Positions 1 through 11,942 of a stretch of 64,000 bases of DNA are shown one piece after another. Source of the stretch: Streptomyces litmocidini (lineage in GTDB: Bacteria; Actinomycetota; Actinomycetes; Streptomycetales; Streptomycetaceae). The DNA is taken from positions 448,761 through 512,760 of the forward strand of contig NZ_BMTQ01000002.1 of the NCBI RefSeq assembly GCF_014649755.1, read 5' to 3'. The notes beneath the pieces were generated by a model, which was not told the origin of the DNA, did no database searches, and worked only from the letters and a program-made list of their open reading frames with translations. How positions within the stretch are numbered: the stretch's first letter is position 1; every line of letters begins with the position of its first letter. The position numbers and the translations under genes are program-made.

Positions 1-1204
1 GCTCGACGCAGGCGCCGCAGGTGGTGCAGGACCACAGGACGTCGGGGTCGATGACGCCGTTCTCCTCGGCGGTGCCGATGAGCGGGCGCTCGGCCTCGGC
101 CAGGGCGGCGGCGGGGACGTCCTTGAGCTGCTCCTCGGTGGCCTTCTCGTCGCCCTCCATGGTCTTGCCGCCGCCCGCGAGCAGGTAGGGCGCCTTGGCG
201 TGCGCGTGGTCGCGCAGCGACATGATGAGGAGCTTGGGGGAGAGGGGCTTGCCGGTGTTCCAGGCGGGACACTGCGACTGGCAGCGGCCGCACTCGGTGC
301 AGGTGGAGAAGTCGAGGATGCCCTTCCAGGAGAACTGCTCGACCTGGGAGACGCCGAAGACGGCGTCCTCGGCCGGGTCCTCCCAGTCGATCTCCTTGCC
401 GGCCGTGGTCATCGGCTGGAGCGCGCCCAGGGCGGTGGAGCCGTCGGCGTTGCGCTTGAACCAGATGTTCGGGAAGCCGAGGAAGCGGTGCCAGGCGACG
501 CCCATGTTGGTGTTGAGCGAGACCGTGATCATCCAGGTGAAGGACGTGACGATCTTGAGGCACGCGAAGAAGTAGGTGAGGTACTGGATCGTGCTCAGGT
601 CCAGGCCGTCGAGCAGCGCGATCAGCGGGTACGAGGCGAAGAAGCCCGGCTCCCAGCTCGTCACGTGGTGCTGGACGCCTTCGAGGCCGCGGAGCGTCAT
701 GATGCAGACGCCGACGATCAGGATGACGGCCTCGACGAAGTACGCCTGGCCGGTCTTGGAACCGGCGAAGCGGGACTTGCGGCCCGCCTTGGTCGGCTTG
801 CTCAGCTGGCGGATGACGATGAGGGTCACGATGCCCAGGACCGTCATCAGGCCGAGGAACTCGGTGAAGATCTCGTACGGCAGCCAGTCACCGATGAACG
901 GGATCAGCCAGTCGGCCTGGAAGAGCTGGCCGAAGGCGTTCACGATGGTGAGGAGCAGCGAGAAGAAGCCCACCGCCACGAACCAGTGCGCGAAGCCGAC
1001 GATGCCCCAGCGGTTCATGCGCGTGTGGCCGAGGAATTCCTTGACCAGCGTGATGGTGCGCTGCTTGGGGTCACCGGTGCGCGTGCCGGCGGGGACCGGC
1101 TGACCGAGCCGCACGAAGCGGTAGATCTGCACGGTGGCGCGGCCGAACAGCGCGACGGCCACCACCGTGATGGCGATCGACACGATGATCGCGGCGAGTT
1201 GCAT
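1..1204 (-). CDS. Membrane-bound (Fe-S) oxidoreductase, heterodisulfide reductase-like (partial, 3' end outside window)
   Basis: The N-terminal ~270 residues hold about five hydrophobic segments resembling a NarI/HdrE-type cytochrome membrane domain. A ferredoxin-like module follows, with the ligand set CTECGRCQSQCP near residues 300-311. A second cluster begins as CTTCGACVEQ and is cut by the window edge, so the CCG domains expected in this family are not visible. The start is ATG at 1204, preceded by a GAGGAG ribosome site. Family knowledge suggests electron transfer between a quinone pool and a cytoplasmic partner, often linked to fatty-acid oxidation in actinomycetes; the partner is not identifiable here. 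Codon use is typical of the host. The assignment to the family is firm; the exact substrate is unknown. Confidence 0.85.
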   Translation of the reverse strand, partial: MQLAAIIVSIAITVVAVALFGRATVQIYRFVRLGQPVPAGTRTGDPKQRTITLVKEFLGHTRMNRWGIVGFAHWFVAVGFFSLLLTIVNAFGQLFQADWLIPFIGDWLPYEIFTEFLGLMTVLGIVTLIVIRQLSKPTKAGRKSRFAGSKTGQAYFVEAVILIVGVCIMTLRGLEGVQHHVTSWEPGFFASYPLIALLDGLDLSTIQYLTYFFACLKIVTSFTWMITVSLNTNMGVAWHRFLGFPNIWFKRNADGSTALGALQPMTTAGKEIDWEDPAEDAVFGVSQVEQFSWKGILDFSTCTECGRCQSQCPAWNTGKPLSPKLLIMSLRDHAHAKAPYLLAGGGKTMEGDEKATEEQLKDVPAAALAEAERPLIGTAEENGVIDPDVLWSCTTCGACVE

Positions 1205-1228
1205 GACGGGCTCCTCGGGCGGGCCTAC

Positions 1229-1242
1229 TAAGCGGTAACTTA
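1229..1242. promoter_or_regulatory. Small inverted repeat upstream of the Fe-S oxidoreductase
   Basis: TAAG-N6-CTTA lies 25 nt before the start codon of the minus-strand Fe-S gene and would overlap its promoter. It is a candidate TetR-type operator. The arms are only four bases, so this is weak. Confidence 0.3.
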
Positions 1243-1311
1243 TTGAGTTCCTGCTGAGATTACCCGGTCACGGCGCCACGCTGTAGCGGCGCTCGCGGTG
1301 ATGTGTGTCGC

Positions 1312-1968
1312 TCAGGCAAACCTTGCCGCACGACGCCTGCGTACTGCTGGAAGCGTACGCGCAAGGACCAGCAGGTCCATCCCCAGCCAGTGGTGGTCCA
1401 CATAGTGGAGGTCGAGCAGTTCGCGTTCCTCCCACGGCAGGTCCGAGCGGCCGCTGATCTGCCACGGCCCGGTGAGCCCCGGACGCACGGAGAGTCGGCG
1501 GCCGCCCTCGCCCGCGCACTCCCGGTGGGTCGGGGACAGGGGGCACGGTCCGACGAGCGACATCCGGCCCGTGACGACGTGCAGCAGCAGCGGCAGCGCG
1601 GCCAGCGGGCTCTTCGTGCGGAAGGTCAGCATCGTGAAGGGCCGCCCCCTCAGGCCGGCCACCGTCCGGCGGCGCAGCAGCCCGCCCGTACCGCCTCCGC
1701 CGCCGAGGACCACGGACAGGGCGGTGCCGACGATCAGCGGGGAGAGGACGAGGAGCAGGAGCGTCCCGCCCGCCACGTCGAAGGCGCGCTTCGCCGCCGT
1801 CGCGCGCCCCGCCGGCGTCGGACGCTCCGCCGTCGTCACCACGTGCTCGGTCGGCGTCGGACGCTCCGCCGTCGTCACCACGCGCCCCGTCGGCGTCGGA
1901 CACCCCGTCGCCACCACGCGCTCCGTCGCCACCACGTGCTTCGCCGTCGTCGCGGGCCTCGCCGTCAT
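1312..1968 (-). CDS. Bacterial sugar transferase-like protein lacking the catalytic Asp-Glu dyad
   Basis: This 218-residue protein belongs to the polyprenyl-phosphate phosphoglycosyl transferase family (WcaJ/PglC C-terminal domain). It has the hydrophobic re-entrant segment LLLLVLSPLIVGTALSVV, the FRT motif, MSLVGP and VRPGLTGPWQISGR. In active enzymes the nucleophile pair sits in a SLDELPQL-type motif; here the aligned stretch reads PLAALPLL, so both acidic residues are Ala. The roughly 30-residue linker between FRT and this point is also missing, and GPRP is GPCP. The first ~55 residues are a Thr/Pro/Val repeat. The start at 1968 is chosen for the GGAGGG site 8 nt upstream. It diverges from dnaK. 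It is probably catalytically dead or has a different role. Confidence 0.75.
   Translation of the reverse strand: MTARPATTAKHVVATERVVATGCPTPTGRVVTTAERPTPTEHVVTTAERPTPAGRATAAKRAFDVAGGTLLLLVLSPLIVGTALSVVLGGGGGTGGLLRRRTVAGLRGRPFTMLTFRTKSPLAALPLLLHVVTGRMSLVGPCPLSPTHRECAGEGGRRLSVRPGLTGPWQISGRSDLPWEERELLDLHYVDHHWLGMDLLVLARTLPAVRRRRAARFA
1811..1924. repeat. 39-bp in-frame tandem repeat, about three copies
   Basis: Units start at 1811, 1850 and 1889, and the last is shortened to 36 bp. Each unit encodes 13 residues of the VVTTAERPTPT type in the N-terminal part of the sugar transferase-like protein. The first two units differ at only a few bases, which suggests recent duplication. Confidence 0.85.
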
Positions 1969-2076
1969 GCGGTCACACCCTCCGGCGGTAATCCTGGTAT
2001 ATGTCCGGACTCTCTCATGGAAATCGGGGCGAAAGGCGGGAGCGACGCGCCGATTGAGCGTCACAGCCGACGAAGA

Positions 2077-2097
2077 GTTGAGTCTGCTCGACTCAGG
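2077..2097. promoter_or_regulatory. HAIR-type HspR operator (upstream copy)
   Basis: GTTGAGT-N7-ACTCAGG differs from the HspR-associated inverted repeat consensus CTTGAGT-N7-ACTCAAG at two positions. It lies 52 bp (centre to centre) upstream of a perfect copy, matching the multi-HAIR dnaK promoters known in Streptomyces. Confidence 0.75.
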
Positions 2098-2101
2098 TCT
2101 G

Positions 2102-4012
<1,911 letters not shown>

Positions 4013-4013
<1 letters not shown>

Positions 4014-4639
4014 TGCCGGAGGAGACCCCGGGCTTCGAGGAGAAGCCCGACGTCCCCTCCGACGGCACGCCCGAGGAGACCGAGGCCGCCGACTCCGCCG
4101 ACCGGGCGGAGGGGGCGGCCCCGGCCGGGGACGTCACTGACGTGGCTCTGCTGGCGCAGCTGGACCAGGCCCGTACGGCGCTCACCGAGCGCACCGGCGA
4201 CCTCCAGCGGCTCCAGGCCGAGTACCAGAACTACCGCCGCCGCGTGGAGCGCGACCGGGTCACGGTCAAGGAGATCGCCGTCGCGAGCCTCCTGTCCGAA
4301 CTCCTGCCCGTGCTCGACGACGTCGGCCGGGCCCGTGACCACGGCGAACTCGTGGGCGGGTTCAAGTCGGTGGCCGAATCGCTGGAGACCGTCGTCGCCA
4401 AGATGGGTCTGCAGCAGTTCGGCAAGGAGGGCGAGCCCTTCGACCCGACGATCCACGAGGCCCTGATGCACTCGTACGCGCCGGACGTCACCGAGACGAC
4501 CTGCGTGGCGATCCTGCAGCCCGGGTATCGGATCGGCGAGCGGACCATCCGGCCCGCCCGTGTGGCCGTCGCCGAGCCCCAGCCGGGCGCGCAGGCGAAG
4601 GCGGAGGAGTCGGATGACTCCGAGAAGGACAGCGAGTAA
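4013..4639 (+). CDS. grpE: Nucleotide exchange factor GrpE
   Basis: This 208-residue protein has an acidic, low-complexity N-terminus, a coiled-coil region (LDQARTALTERTGDLQRLQAEYQNYRR begins the core near residue 50) and the C-terminal beta domain ending GERTIRPARVAVAEP. It stimulates ADP release from DnaK. Its ATG overlaps the dnaK stop by one base (TGATG), so the two genes are translationally coupled. The extended acidic leader and tail are usual for actinomycetes. Confidence 0.97.
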
Positions 4640-4672
4640 CAGCCGTACCCGCGCGCGGGAGGAGGGACGTCG

Positions 4673-5842
4673 ATGAGCACGAAGGACTTCGTCGAGAAGG
4701 ACTACTACAAGGTTCTCGGCGTCCCCAAGGACGCCACCGAGGCCGAGATCAAGAAGGCGTACCGGAAGCTCGCCCGCGAGAACCATCCGGACGCCAACAA
4801 GGGTGACGCGAGCGCCGAGGCGCGCTTCAAGGAGATCTCCGAGGCGAACGACGTCCTCGGCGACCCCAAGAAGCGCAAGGAGTACGACGACGCCCGCGCC
4901 CTCTTCGGGAACGGCGGTTTCAGAGCCGGCGGCCCGGGCGCCGGAGGTTCGTTCAACTTCGACCTGGGCGACCTCTTCGGAGGCGCCCAGGGCGGGGCGG
5001 GCGGCTTCGGCGGCGGAGGGCTCGGCGACGTCTTCGGTGGACTGTTCAACCGCGGCGGGGGCGCCGGCCGCACCCAGCCGAGGCGCGGTCAGGACATCGA
5101 GTCCGAGGTGACGCTCAGCTTCACCGAGGCCATCGAGGGCGCGACCGTGCCGCTGCGGATGTCCAGCCAGCAGCCGTGCACGGCGTGCTCGGGCACCGGC
5201 GACAAGAACGGCACGCCCCGGGTGTGCCCGACCTGCGTCGGCACCGGGCAGGTCTCCCGCGGCAGCGGCGGCGGCTTCTCGCTCACCGACCCGTGCGTGG
5301 ACTGCAAGGGCCGCGGCCTCATCGCCGAGAACCCCTGCGAGGTCTGCAAGGGCAGCGGGCGGGCCAAGTCCTCCCGCACCATGCAGGTCCGCATCCCGGC
5401 GGGTGTCAGCGACAACCAGAAGATCCGTCTCCGCGGCAAGGGAGCGCCGGGCGAGCGCGGCGGGCAGAACGGCGACCTGTACGTCGTCGTGCACGTCGAC
5501 GACCACCCGGTCTTCGGCCGCAGGGACGACAACCTCACCGTCACGGTGCCGGTCTCCTTCTCGGAGGCGGCGCTCGGCGGGGAGATCAAGGTGCCGACCC
5601 TCGGCGGCCCCGCGGTCACCCTCAAGCTGCCCGCGGGCACTCCGAACGGCCGGACCATGCGCGCCCGGGGCAAGGGCGCCGTACGCAAGGACGGCACGCG
5701 CGGCGACCTCCTGGTGACGGTCGAGGTGGCGGTGCCGAAGGAGCTGGACGACAAGGCACGAGAGGCCCTGGAGACCTTCCGCGAGGCGACCGCCTCCGAG
5801 GACCCGCGGGCCGAGCTGTTCCAGGCCGCGAAGGGAGCGTGA
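4673..5842 (+). CDS. dnaJ: Chaperone DnaJ (Hsp40)
   Basis: This is a type I Hsp40 of 389 residues. The J domain covers about residues 10-72, with HPD at 38-40. A Gly/Phe-rich linker spans about 77-135. Four CxxCxGxG zinc motifs have cysteine pairs at 169/172, 185/188, 208/211 and 222/225, and two C-terminal substrate-binding domains follow. It stimulates DnaK ATPase and delivers clients. It lies 33 bp after grpE, with GGAGG upstream of the ATG, as part of the HspR-controlled operon. Confidence 0.97.
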   Translation: MSTKDFVEKDYYKVLGVPKDATEAEIKKAYRKLARENHPDANKGDASAEARFKEISEANDVLGDPKKRKEYDDARALFGNGGFRAGGPGAGGSFNFDLGDLFGGAQGGAGGFGGGGLGDVFGGLFNRGGGAGRTQPRRGQDIESEVTLSFTEAIEGATVPLRMSSQQPCTACSGTGDKNGTPRVCPTCVGTGQVSRGSGGGFSLTDPCVDCKGRGLIAENPCEVCKGSGRAKSSRTMQVRIPAGVSDNQKIRLRGKGAPGERGGQNGDLYVVVHVDDHPVFGRRDDNLTVTVPVSFSEAALGGEIKVPTLGGPAVTLKLPAGTPNGRTMRARGKGAVRKDGTRGDLLVTVEVAVPKELDDKAREALETFREATASEDPRAELFQAAKGA

Positions 5843-5846
5843 CCCG

Positions 5847-6311
5847 GTGGAAGGGCGCCGACGGCAACCAGGGCTGAACAACAGGGCGTTCGAACTGACC
5901 GACGAGTCGCCGGTGTACGTCATCTCGGTGGCGGCCCAGCTCTCCGGGCTGCACCCGCAGACCCTGCGCCAGTACGACCGCCTCGGCCTGGTCTCCCCCG
6001 ACCGCACGGCCGGGCGGGGCCGCCGTTACTCGGCCCGTGACATCGAGCTGCTCCGTCAGGTGCAGCAGCTGTCGCAGGACGAGGGCATCAACCTGGCCGG
6101 AATCAAGCGGATCATCGAACTGGAGAACCAGGTCGCGGCGCTCCAGGCCCGGGTGTCCGAGCTGTCGGCGGCGGTCGAGGGCGCGGCGGCGACGCTGCGC
6201 CAGCGCGAGGCCCAGGTGCACGCCTCGTACCGCCGGGACCTGGTGCCGTACACCGACGTCCAGCAGACGAGCGCCCTCGTGGTGTGGCGTCCCAAGCAGC
6301 GCGGCGAGTAG
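5847..6311 (+). CDS. hspR: MerR-family heat shock repressor HspR
   Basis: This 154-residue protein has a MerR-type winged HTH at about residues 20-75 (YVISVAAQLSGLHPQTLRQY, then RRYSARDIELL) and a coiled coil (LENQVAALQARVSELSAAV). HspR binds HAIR sites and represses dnaK and clpB with DnaK as co-repressor. The GTG start lies only four bases after the dnaJ stop without a strong Shine-Dalgarno sequence, so translation is probably coupled to dnaJ. HAIR sites at 2077, 2129 and 8705 provide its likely local targets. Confidence 0.96.
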   Translation: MEGRRRQPGLNNRAFELTDESPVYVISVAAQLSGLHPQTLRQYDRLGLVSPDRTAGRGRRYSARDIELLRQVQQLSQDEGINLAGIKRIIELENQVAALQARVSELSAAVEGAAATLRQREAQVHASYRRDLVPYTDVQQTSALVVWRPKQRGE

Positions 6312-6328
6312 CTCCTCGCCCCACGAGG

Positions 6329-6419
6329 GCCGGGAGCACCGCTACGACGGCCGGGAGCACCGCTACGGCGGCCGGGGGCACCGCCTGACGGCGGGAGCAC
6401 CGCCATGACGGCCGGGACG
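6329..6419. repeat. 20-21 bp tandem repeat, 4.5 copies, between hspR and the terminator
   Basis: Units start at 6329, 6350, 6371, 6391 and 6411, each based on GCCGGGAGCACCGCTACGAC. Drift increases towards the 3' end. The block is non-coding and lies directly after the hspR stop. Confidence 0.8.
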
Positions 6420-6429
6420 CCTCTGCGAC

Positions 6430-6470
6430 GGCGAGGGCCCCCTCCACCCCGGGTGGAGGGGGCCCTCGCC
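6430..6470. terminator. Bidirectional terminator, 20-bp perfect stem
   Basis: The arms 6430-6449 and 6451-6470 are exact inverted copies around a single base. The hairpin separates convergent hspR (+) and the downstream HTH regulator (-), and can stop both transcripts. No U tract follows, as is usual in Streptomyces. Confidence 0.9.
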
Positions 6471-6484
6471 GCGTCCGGGGTCGT

Positions 6485-7465
6485 TCAGCTGTCCCGTTCG
6501 AGGATGCCGGACTGGGCGATCAGATAGCCGAGCTGCGCGCGGCTGCCGCTGCCGAGGGCGGCGGCGAGCTTGGCGATGTGCGCCCGGCAGGTCCGCACGT
6601 TCATCCCGAGCCGGCGGGCGATGGCCTCGTCGACGTGCCCCTCGACGAGGAGCCGGGCGATGGAGCGCTGGACGCCGCCGATGCCGTCGGTCTTGATGTC
6701 GTACGGGATCTCCTCCCGTATCGGCACCGCCAGCTGCCAGAACTGGTCGAAGACGCCGCCGAGGTAGGCGACCAGGCCGGGGTGGCGCAGCTCCAGGGCG
6801 ACCTGGCGGTCGCTGCGGGCCGGGATGAAGGCGACCTCGCGGTCCACGATGATCAGCCGGTCGATGATCTCTTCGAGGGTGCGGACCTGGACCTCGGGGC
6901 CGACGTGCTCCAGATAGGTCAGCGTGAGTTCGGTGTGGCGCGCGGTGTGCTGGTAGAGCGTGCGCATGCTGATGCCGCGCCCCAGGAGCGGGGAGACGCG
7001 GTCGAGGGCCTCGCTGAGGGCCTGGGCGGGCCGTCCGCCGCCCGGCTGGACGGTGAGGAGCTCGTGGCGGCAGTTGGCCACGACGCGGTCCAGGGTCGAG
7101 TTGATGCGGTCGATGCCCTCGAGGACGGTGATGGCGTGGGTGGCGGGGGAGTCGTGGGCGCTGATGGCCATGAACGGCTCGAAGGCGTCCGACAGGGCGA
7201 CGGTGCGCCGTCGGCGGTCGAGTATCTCCCGTTCGATCGGCTGGAGCAGCTGGGCGAGCGCCGCGGAGGGGGGAACCGGACGCAGCCACTGGGCGTCGTC
7301 GGGGTCGGGGTGGAGCAGGGACAGGTCGAGGAGGCAGGGTGCCTCGACCGCCTCTGACCGGGGTATTCGCCCGGTGCGCAGAGCGGCCGCGTACAGCTCG
7401 GACCCCGCCTCGCACAGTTCGGCGTGCGAATGAGGGTGACCTGTTTCGTCCGCTTGTTTCCGCAT
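6485..7465 (-). CDS. LuxR-type HTH transcriptional regulator divergent from a DPGW-repeat peptide gene
   Basis: This 326-residue protein has a LuxR/GerE-like HTH at its C-terminus (VDEAIARRLGMNVRTCRAHIAKLAAAL, about residues 275-301). The long N-terminal region has no recognised sensor motif; its middle (IDRLIIVDREVAFIP) resembles the PLD/TrmB-like sensing part of Streptomyces regulators of this class. The ATG at 7465 is chosen for the GGGGGTG site just upstream; earlier in-frame starts at about 7483 and beyond have no ribosome site. It is transcribed away from the DPGW peptide gene, and an inverted repeat lies between them. By inference it controls, and perhaps senses, the peptide. It has no receiver domain. 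Confidence 0.8.
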   Translation of the reverse strand: MRKQADETGHPHSHAELCEAGSELYAAALRTGRIPRSEAVEAPCLLDLSLLHPDPDDAQWLRPVPPSAALAQLLQPIEREILDRRRRTVALSDAFEPFMAISAHDSPATHAITVLEGIDRINSTLDRVVANCRHELLTVQPGGGRPAQALSEALDRVSPLLGRGISMRTLYQHTARHTELTLTYLEHVGPEVQVRTLEEIIDRLIIVDREVAFIPARSDRQVALELRHPGLVAYLGGVFDQFWQLAVPIREEIPYDIKTDGIGGVQRSIARLLVEGHVDEAIARRLGMNVRTCRAHIAKLAAALGSGSRAQLGYLIAQSGILERDS

Positions 7466-7530
7466 ATGTACACCCCCAGGCTCCTGCATCTCAGGAACAT
7501 GATGCCTGGGTTTGGTGGTGCAGGCGCAGA

Positions 7531-7551
7531 GAGTAAGCCATCGTCTTACTC
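7531..7551. promoter_or_regulatory. Candidate operator in the divergent regulator/peptide promoter region
   Basis: GAGTAAG-N7-CTTACTC is a perfect 7-bp-arm inverted repeat, 45 bp before the peptide start and 66 bp before the regulator start. The size and spacing suit a dimeric HTH protein, and the neighbouring regulator is the obvious candidate. Confidence 0.55.
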
Positions 7552-7595
7552 GCGGGGGTTGGAAAAGAGACGTTGCCTTCAAGTGAGGTTGCTCG

Positions 7596-7811
7596 GTGAT
7601 GATGAAGAAGCTCATACGCGCGGCGGCCGGACTCGCCTTCATCGCGGCCGCCACAGTGGGCGCGGGAGTGGCCCTTGACCCGGGCTGGCACTCGGAGCCG
7701 GCGCAGGTGCAGGCCGCTCAGCTCGACCCTGGTTGGCACCTGGCTGACGCCACGCTCGTCTATGACCCGGGCTGGAGCGTGGCCCCCCAGCAGGACCCCG
7801 GCTGGAACTAG
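7596..7811 (+). CDS. Secreted peptide with four DPGW repeats
   Basis: This 71-residue protein starts with a signal peptide (KK, then hydrophobic residues 9-26). The mature part is built on DPGW at residues 28-31, 44-47, 57-60 and 67-70. The protein ends DPGWN. The spacing between units shrinks (16, 13, 10). A GAGG site lies 7 nt before the GTG at 7596, and an ATG at 7599 is equally possible. It contains no cysteine or lysine after the leader. It is divergent from an HTH regulator and 7 nt upstream of a Rieske-like gene. A processed extracellular signal or adhesion peptide is the best guess; I know of no defined function. Confidence 0.8.
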   Translation: MMMKKLIRAAAGLAFIAAATVGAGVALDPGWHSEPAQVQAAQLDPGWHLADATLVYDPGWSVAPQQDPGWN

Positions 7812-7818
7812 TCGGGAC

Positions 7819-8136
7819 ATGAATGTTCCCGATGACCCCAGGTTCCGCCGGGAGATGGCCTCGGCCTATCGCTCCGGCTGGCACTTCGTCGATCTCGCCA
7901 CGGCAATCCCCCACCGTGGCGACTCGCTGAAGGTCACCCTCTTCGGAGAGCCGATCGTCGTCGCCCGAGAGCAGGACGAAGACGTCCGCGCGTACCGCTG
8001 CCTGCGCCGTCCCCGCGGCGCTCCGCAGCCCATCCGCTGTGCCATCCGGTACGGCATGATCTTCGTCAACCTCGATCAGCGGGACCACCAGCTGATCGAA
8101 CCGGAGGCCATCACCGCCACCCCCCGCAGTGCCTGA
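7819..8136 (+). CDS. Small Rieske-oxygenase-like protein without Fe-S ligands
   Basis: This 105-residue protein aligns by eye with the N-terminal part of Rieske ring-hydroxylating oxygenases: SGWHFVDLATAIP, GEPIVVAREQDEDVRAYRC, then RPRGAP and YGMIFVNLD. The cluster motif C-x-H...C-x2-H is absent: the first reads CLR, and there is no second histidine pair, so no [2Fe-2S] cluster can be bound in the normal way. The mononuclear iron domain is also missing. The gene begins 7 nt after the DPGW peptide gene, so the two are likely cotranscribed, and a strong terminator follows. It may bind the peptide or act as a scaffold; this is inference. Confidence 0.7.
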   Translation: MNVPDDPRFRREMASAYRSGWHFVDLATAIPHRGDSLKVTLFGEPIVVAREQDEDVRAYRCLRRPRGAPQPIRCAIRYGMIFVNLDQRDHQLIEPEAITATPRSA

Positions 8137-8178
8137 GCGATTCCCCCGTCGTTGTAGATCGCTCCGGCACTTCCCCCA

Positions 8179-8223
8179 CACAGCGGCGCCATCGCGGACC
8201 TGAAACGCGATGGCGCCGCTGTG
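8179..8223. terminator. Strong terminator after the DPGW unit
   Basis: An 18-bp perfect stem (8179-8196 with 8206-8223) and a 9-nt loop are followed by CTTTTCC. It ends the peptide/Rieske-like transcript and may also serve the convergent PPOX gene. Confidence 0.9.
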
Positions 8224-8262
8224 CTTTTCCCGCCCGCGCTCCTCCCCGCCCGCGCGAGGCGG

Positions 8263-8667
8263 TCAGGCGCGGCCCATCGCCCGGGTGAGGGCGATCTCGA
8301 TGACGACCCGGTCCGGGTTCGGGGTCGGCGTGCGGCCGTAGCGCTCGGCGTAGCGGGCGACGGCGTCCGCGACCGCCTCGGCCTCCGTGCGGATGTGGGC
8401 GATGCCCTCCAGGGTGGCCCAGCGCCCCTTGTCGACCTGGCAGACCGCGACCCGCGCGCCGTCCGCGCCCGCCGCCAGGACGTTGGCGACCTTCCGGCTG
8501 TTCTTGTTGGTGATCACGCGCGCGTACCCGCCCTCGGGGTCGTACGTGACGCCGACCGCGACGACGTGCGGCGTGCCGTCCGGGCGCGGGGTGGTCAGGG
8601 TGCACATGTGGTACTCGCGCCAGAAGCTCAGGTACGAGTCGGAGGGGTTCCTGGGGTCTGTGGCCAT
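8263..8667 (-). CDS. PPOX-class (pyridoxamine oxidase-fold) F420/FMN-dependent protein
   Basis: This 134-residue split-barrel protein has the family pattern CTLTTPRPDGTPHVVAVGVT near the N-terminus and RWATLEGIAHI in the middle. Such proteins bind FMN or F420 and reduce or oxidise small substrates, or bind haem degradation products. The exact cofactor cannot be told from sequence. It is monocistronic, convergent with the DPGW unit and divergent from clpB; its start lies close to the clpB HAIR site, so it might share heat-shock control. Confidence 0.8.
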   Translation of the reverse strand: MATDPRNPSDSYLSFWREYHMCTLTTPRPDGTPHVVAVGVTYDPEGGYARVITNKNSRKVANVLAAGADGARVAVCQVDKGRWATLEGIAHIRTEAEAVADAVARYAERYGRTPTPNPDRVVIEIALTRAMGRA

Positions 8668-8704
8668 GCCCGGAAACTACCCGCGGGAGGGCCCCCTCCG
8701 ACAC

Positions 8705-8725
8705 CTTGAGCGGAGTCGACTCAAC
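8705..8725. promoter_or_regulatory. HAIR operator of clpB
   Basis: CTTGAGC-N7-ACTCAAC matches the HAIR consensus except for the innermost base of the left arm and the outermost base of the right arm. It is 65 bp upstream of the clpB start, with TTGAGC as a possible -35 box inside it. It places clpB in the HspR regulon. Confidence 0.88.
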
Positions 8726-8789
8726 TTTGTGTACCCTGGAGAGGTCATAGAAGGAGAGGACCCACGAGAACCCAGAAGGAGCACCGGAC

Positions 8790-11381
<2,592 letters not shown>

Positions 11382-11390
11382 CCGTCCCCG

Positions 11391-11825
11391 GCGGGGCCGC
11401 GCGTCGAAGGGGCCGAGGCGGACGAGGGCGGTGCCGCCGTCCTCGTCCACCACCTCCACGTCGACGTGGAGCGCCTGGCCGAAGTCCGCGTCCGGGCGCA
11501 GGTCCCCCTCGCGGGAGAGGGGCGGCCTGCCGCCCGGACAGGTGGTTTCCAGCCAGTCGGTGACCCCGGCGCGCGGCATGCGGAAGTCCACCGTGATGTA
11601 CGGGTCCTGCCGGTGCGTCCCGGTGCACCGGGCGCCCCCGGCGTCCGCCGGAAGCCTGCCGCGGGCGAACCCCATCGCCTCGCCGCGGTCCACCGGCTGC
11701 GTCCTGCTGCCCCCGGTGGGGGAGCGGGCGTCCCAGGCCAGGAACACGACGGGGGGTCCGCGGAGCACCACGGGCCCCACGACGAGCCGGATCCGCCACC
11801 GGGATTCCTTCTCCGTGTCCCCCAT
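11391..11825 (-). CDS. Unrecognised minus-strand coding stretch without a stop before clpB
   Basis: From ATG 11825 the frame reads MGDTEKESRWRIRLVV and continues with almost every third codon position G or C for about 140 codons (TDWLETTCPGG, DFGQALHVDVEVVDEDGG), which looks truly coding. The frame then enters the antisense of clpB with no stop until 8745, so the real 3' end cannot be placed; the coordinate given marks only the part outside clpB. A lost stop codon or a frameshift near 11390 would explain it. No Shine-Dalgarno sequence is visible. No family was recognised. Confidence 0.4.
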
Positions 11826-11942
11826 GAGGACGAGATCGTGTCAGCCGGCAGCGGATCTTGCCTCTTCCGGACCGGCGGGGCTTGCCACGCACCGCCCGCC
11901 ATGGGGGAGGATGGCGAGCATCCGTACGAAGGGAAATACACG

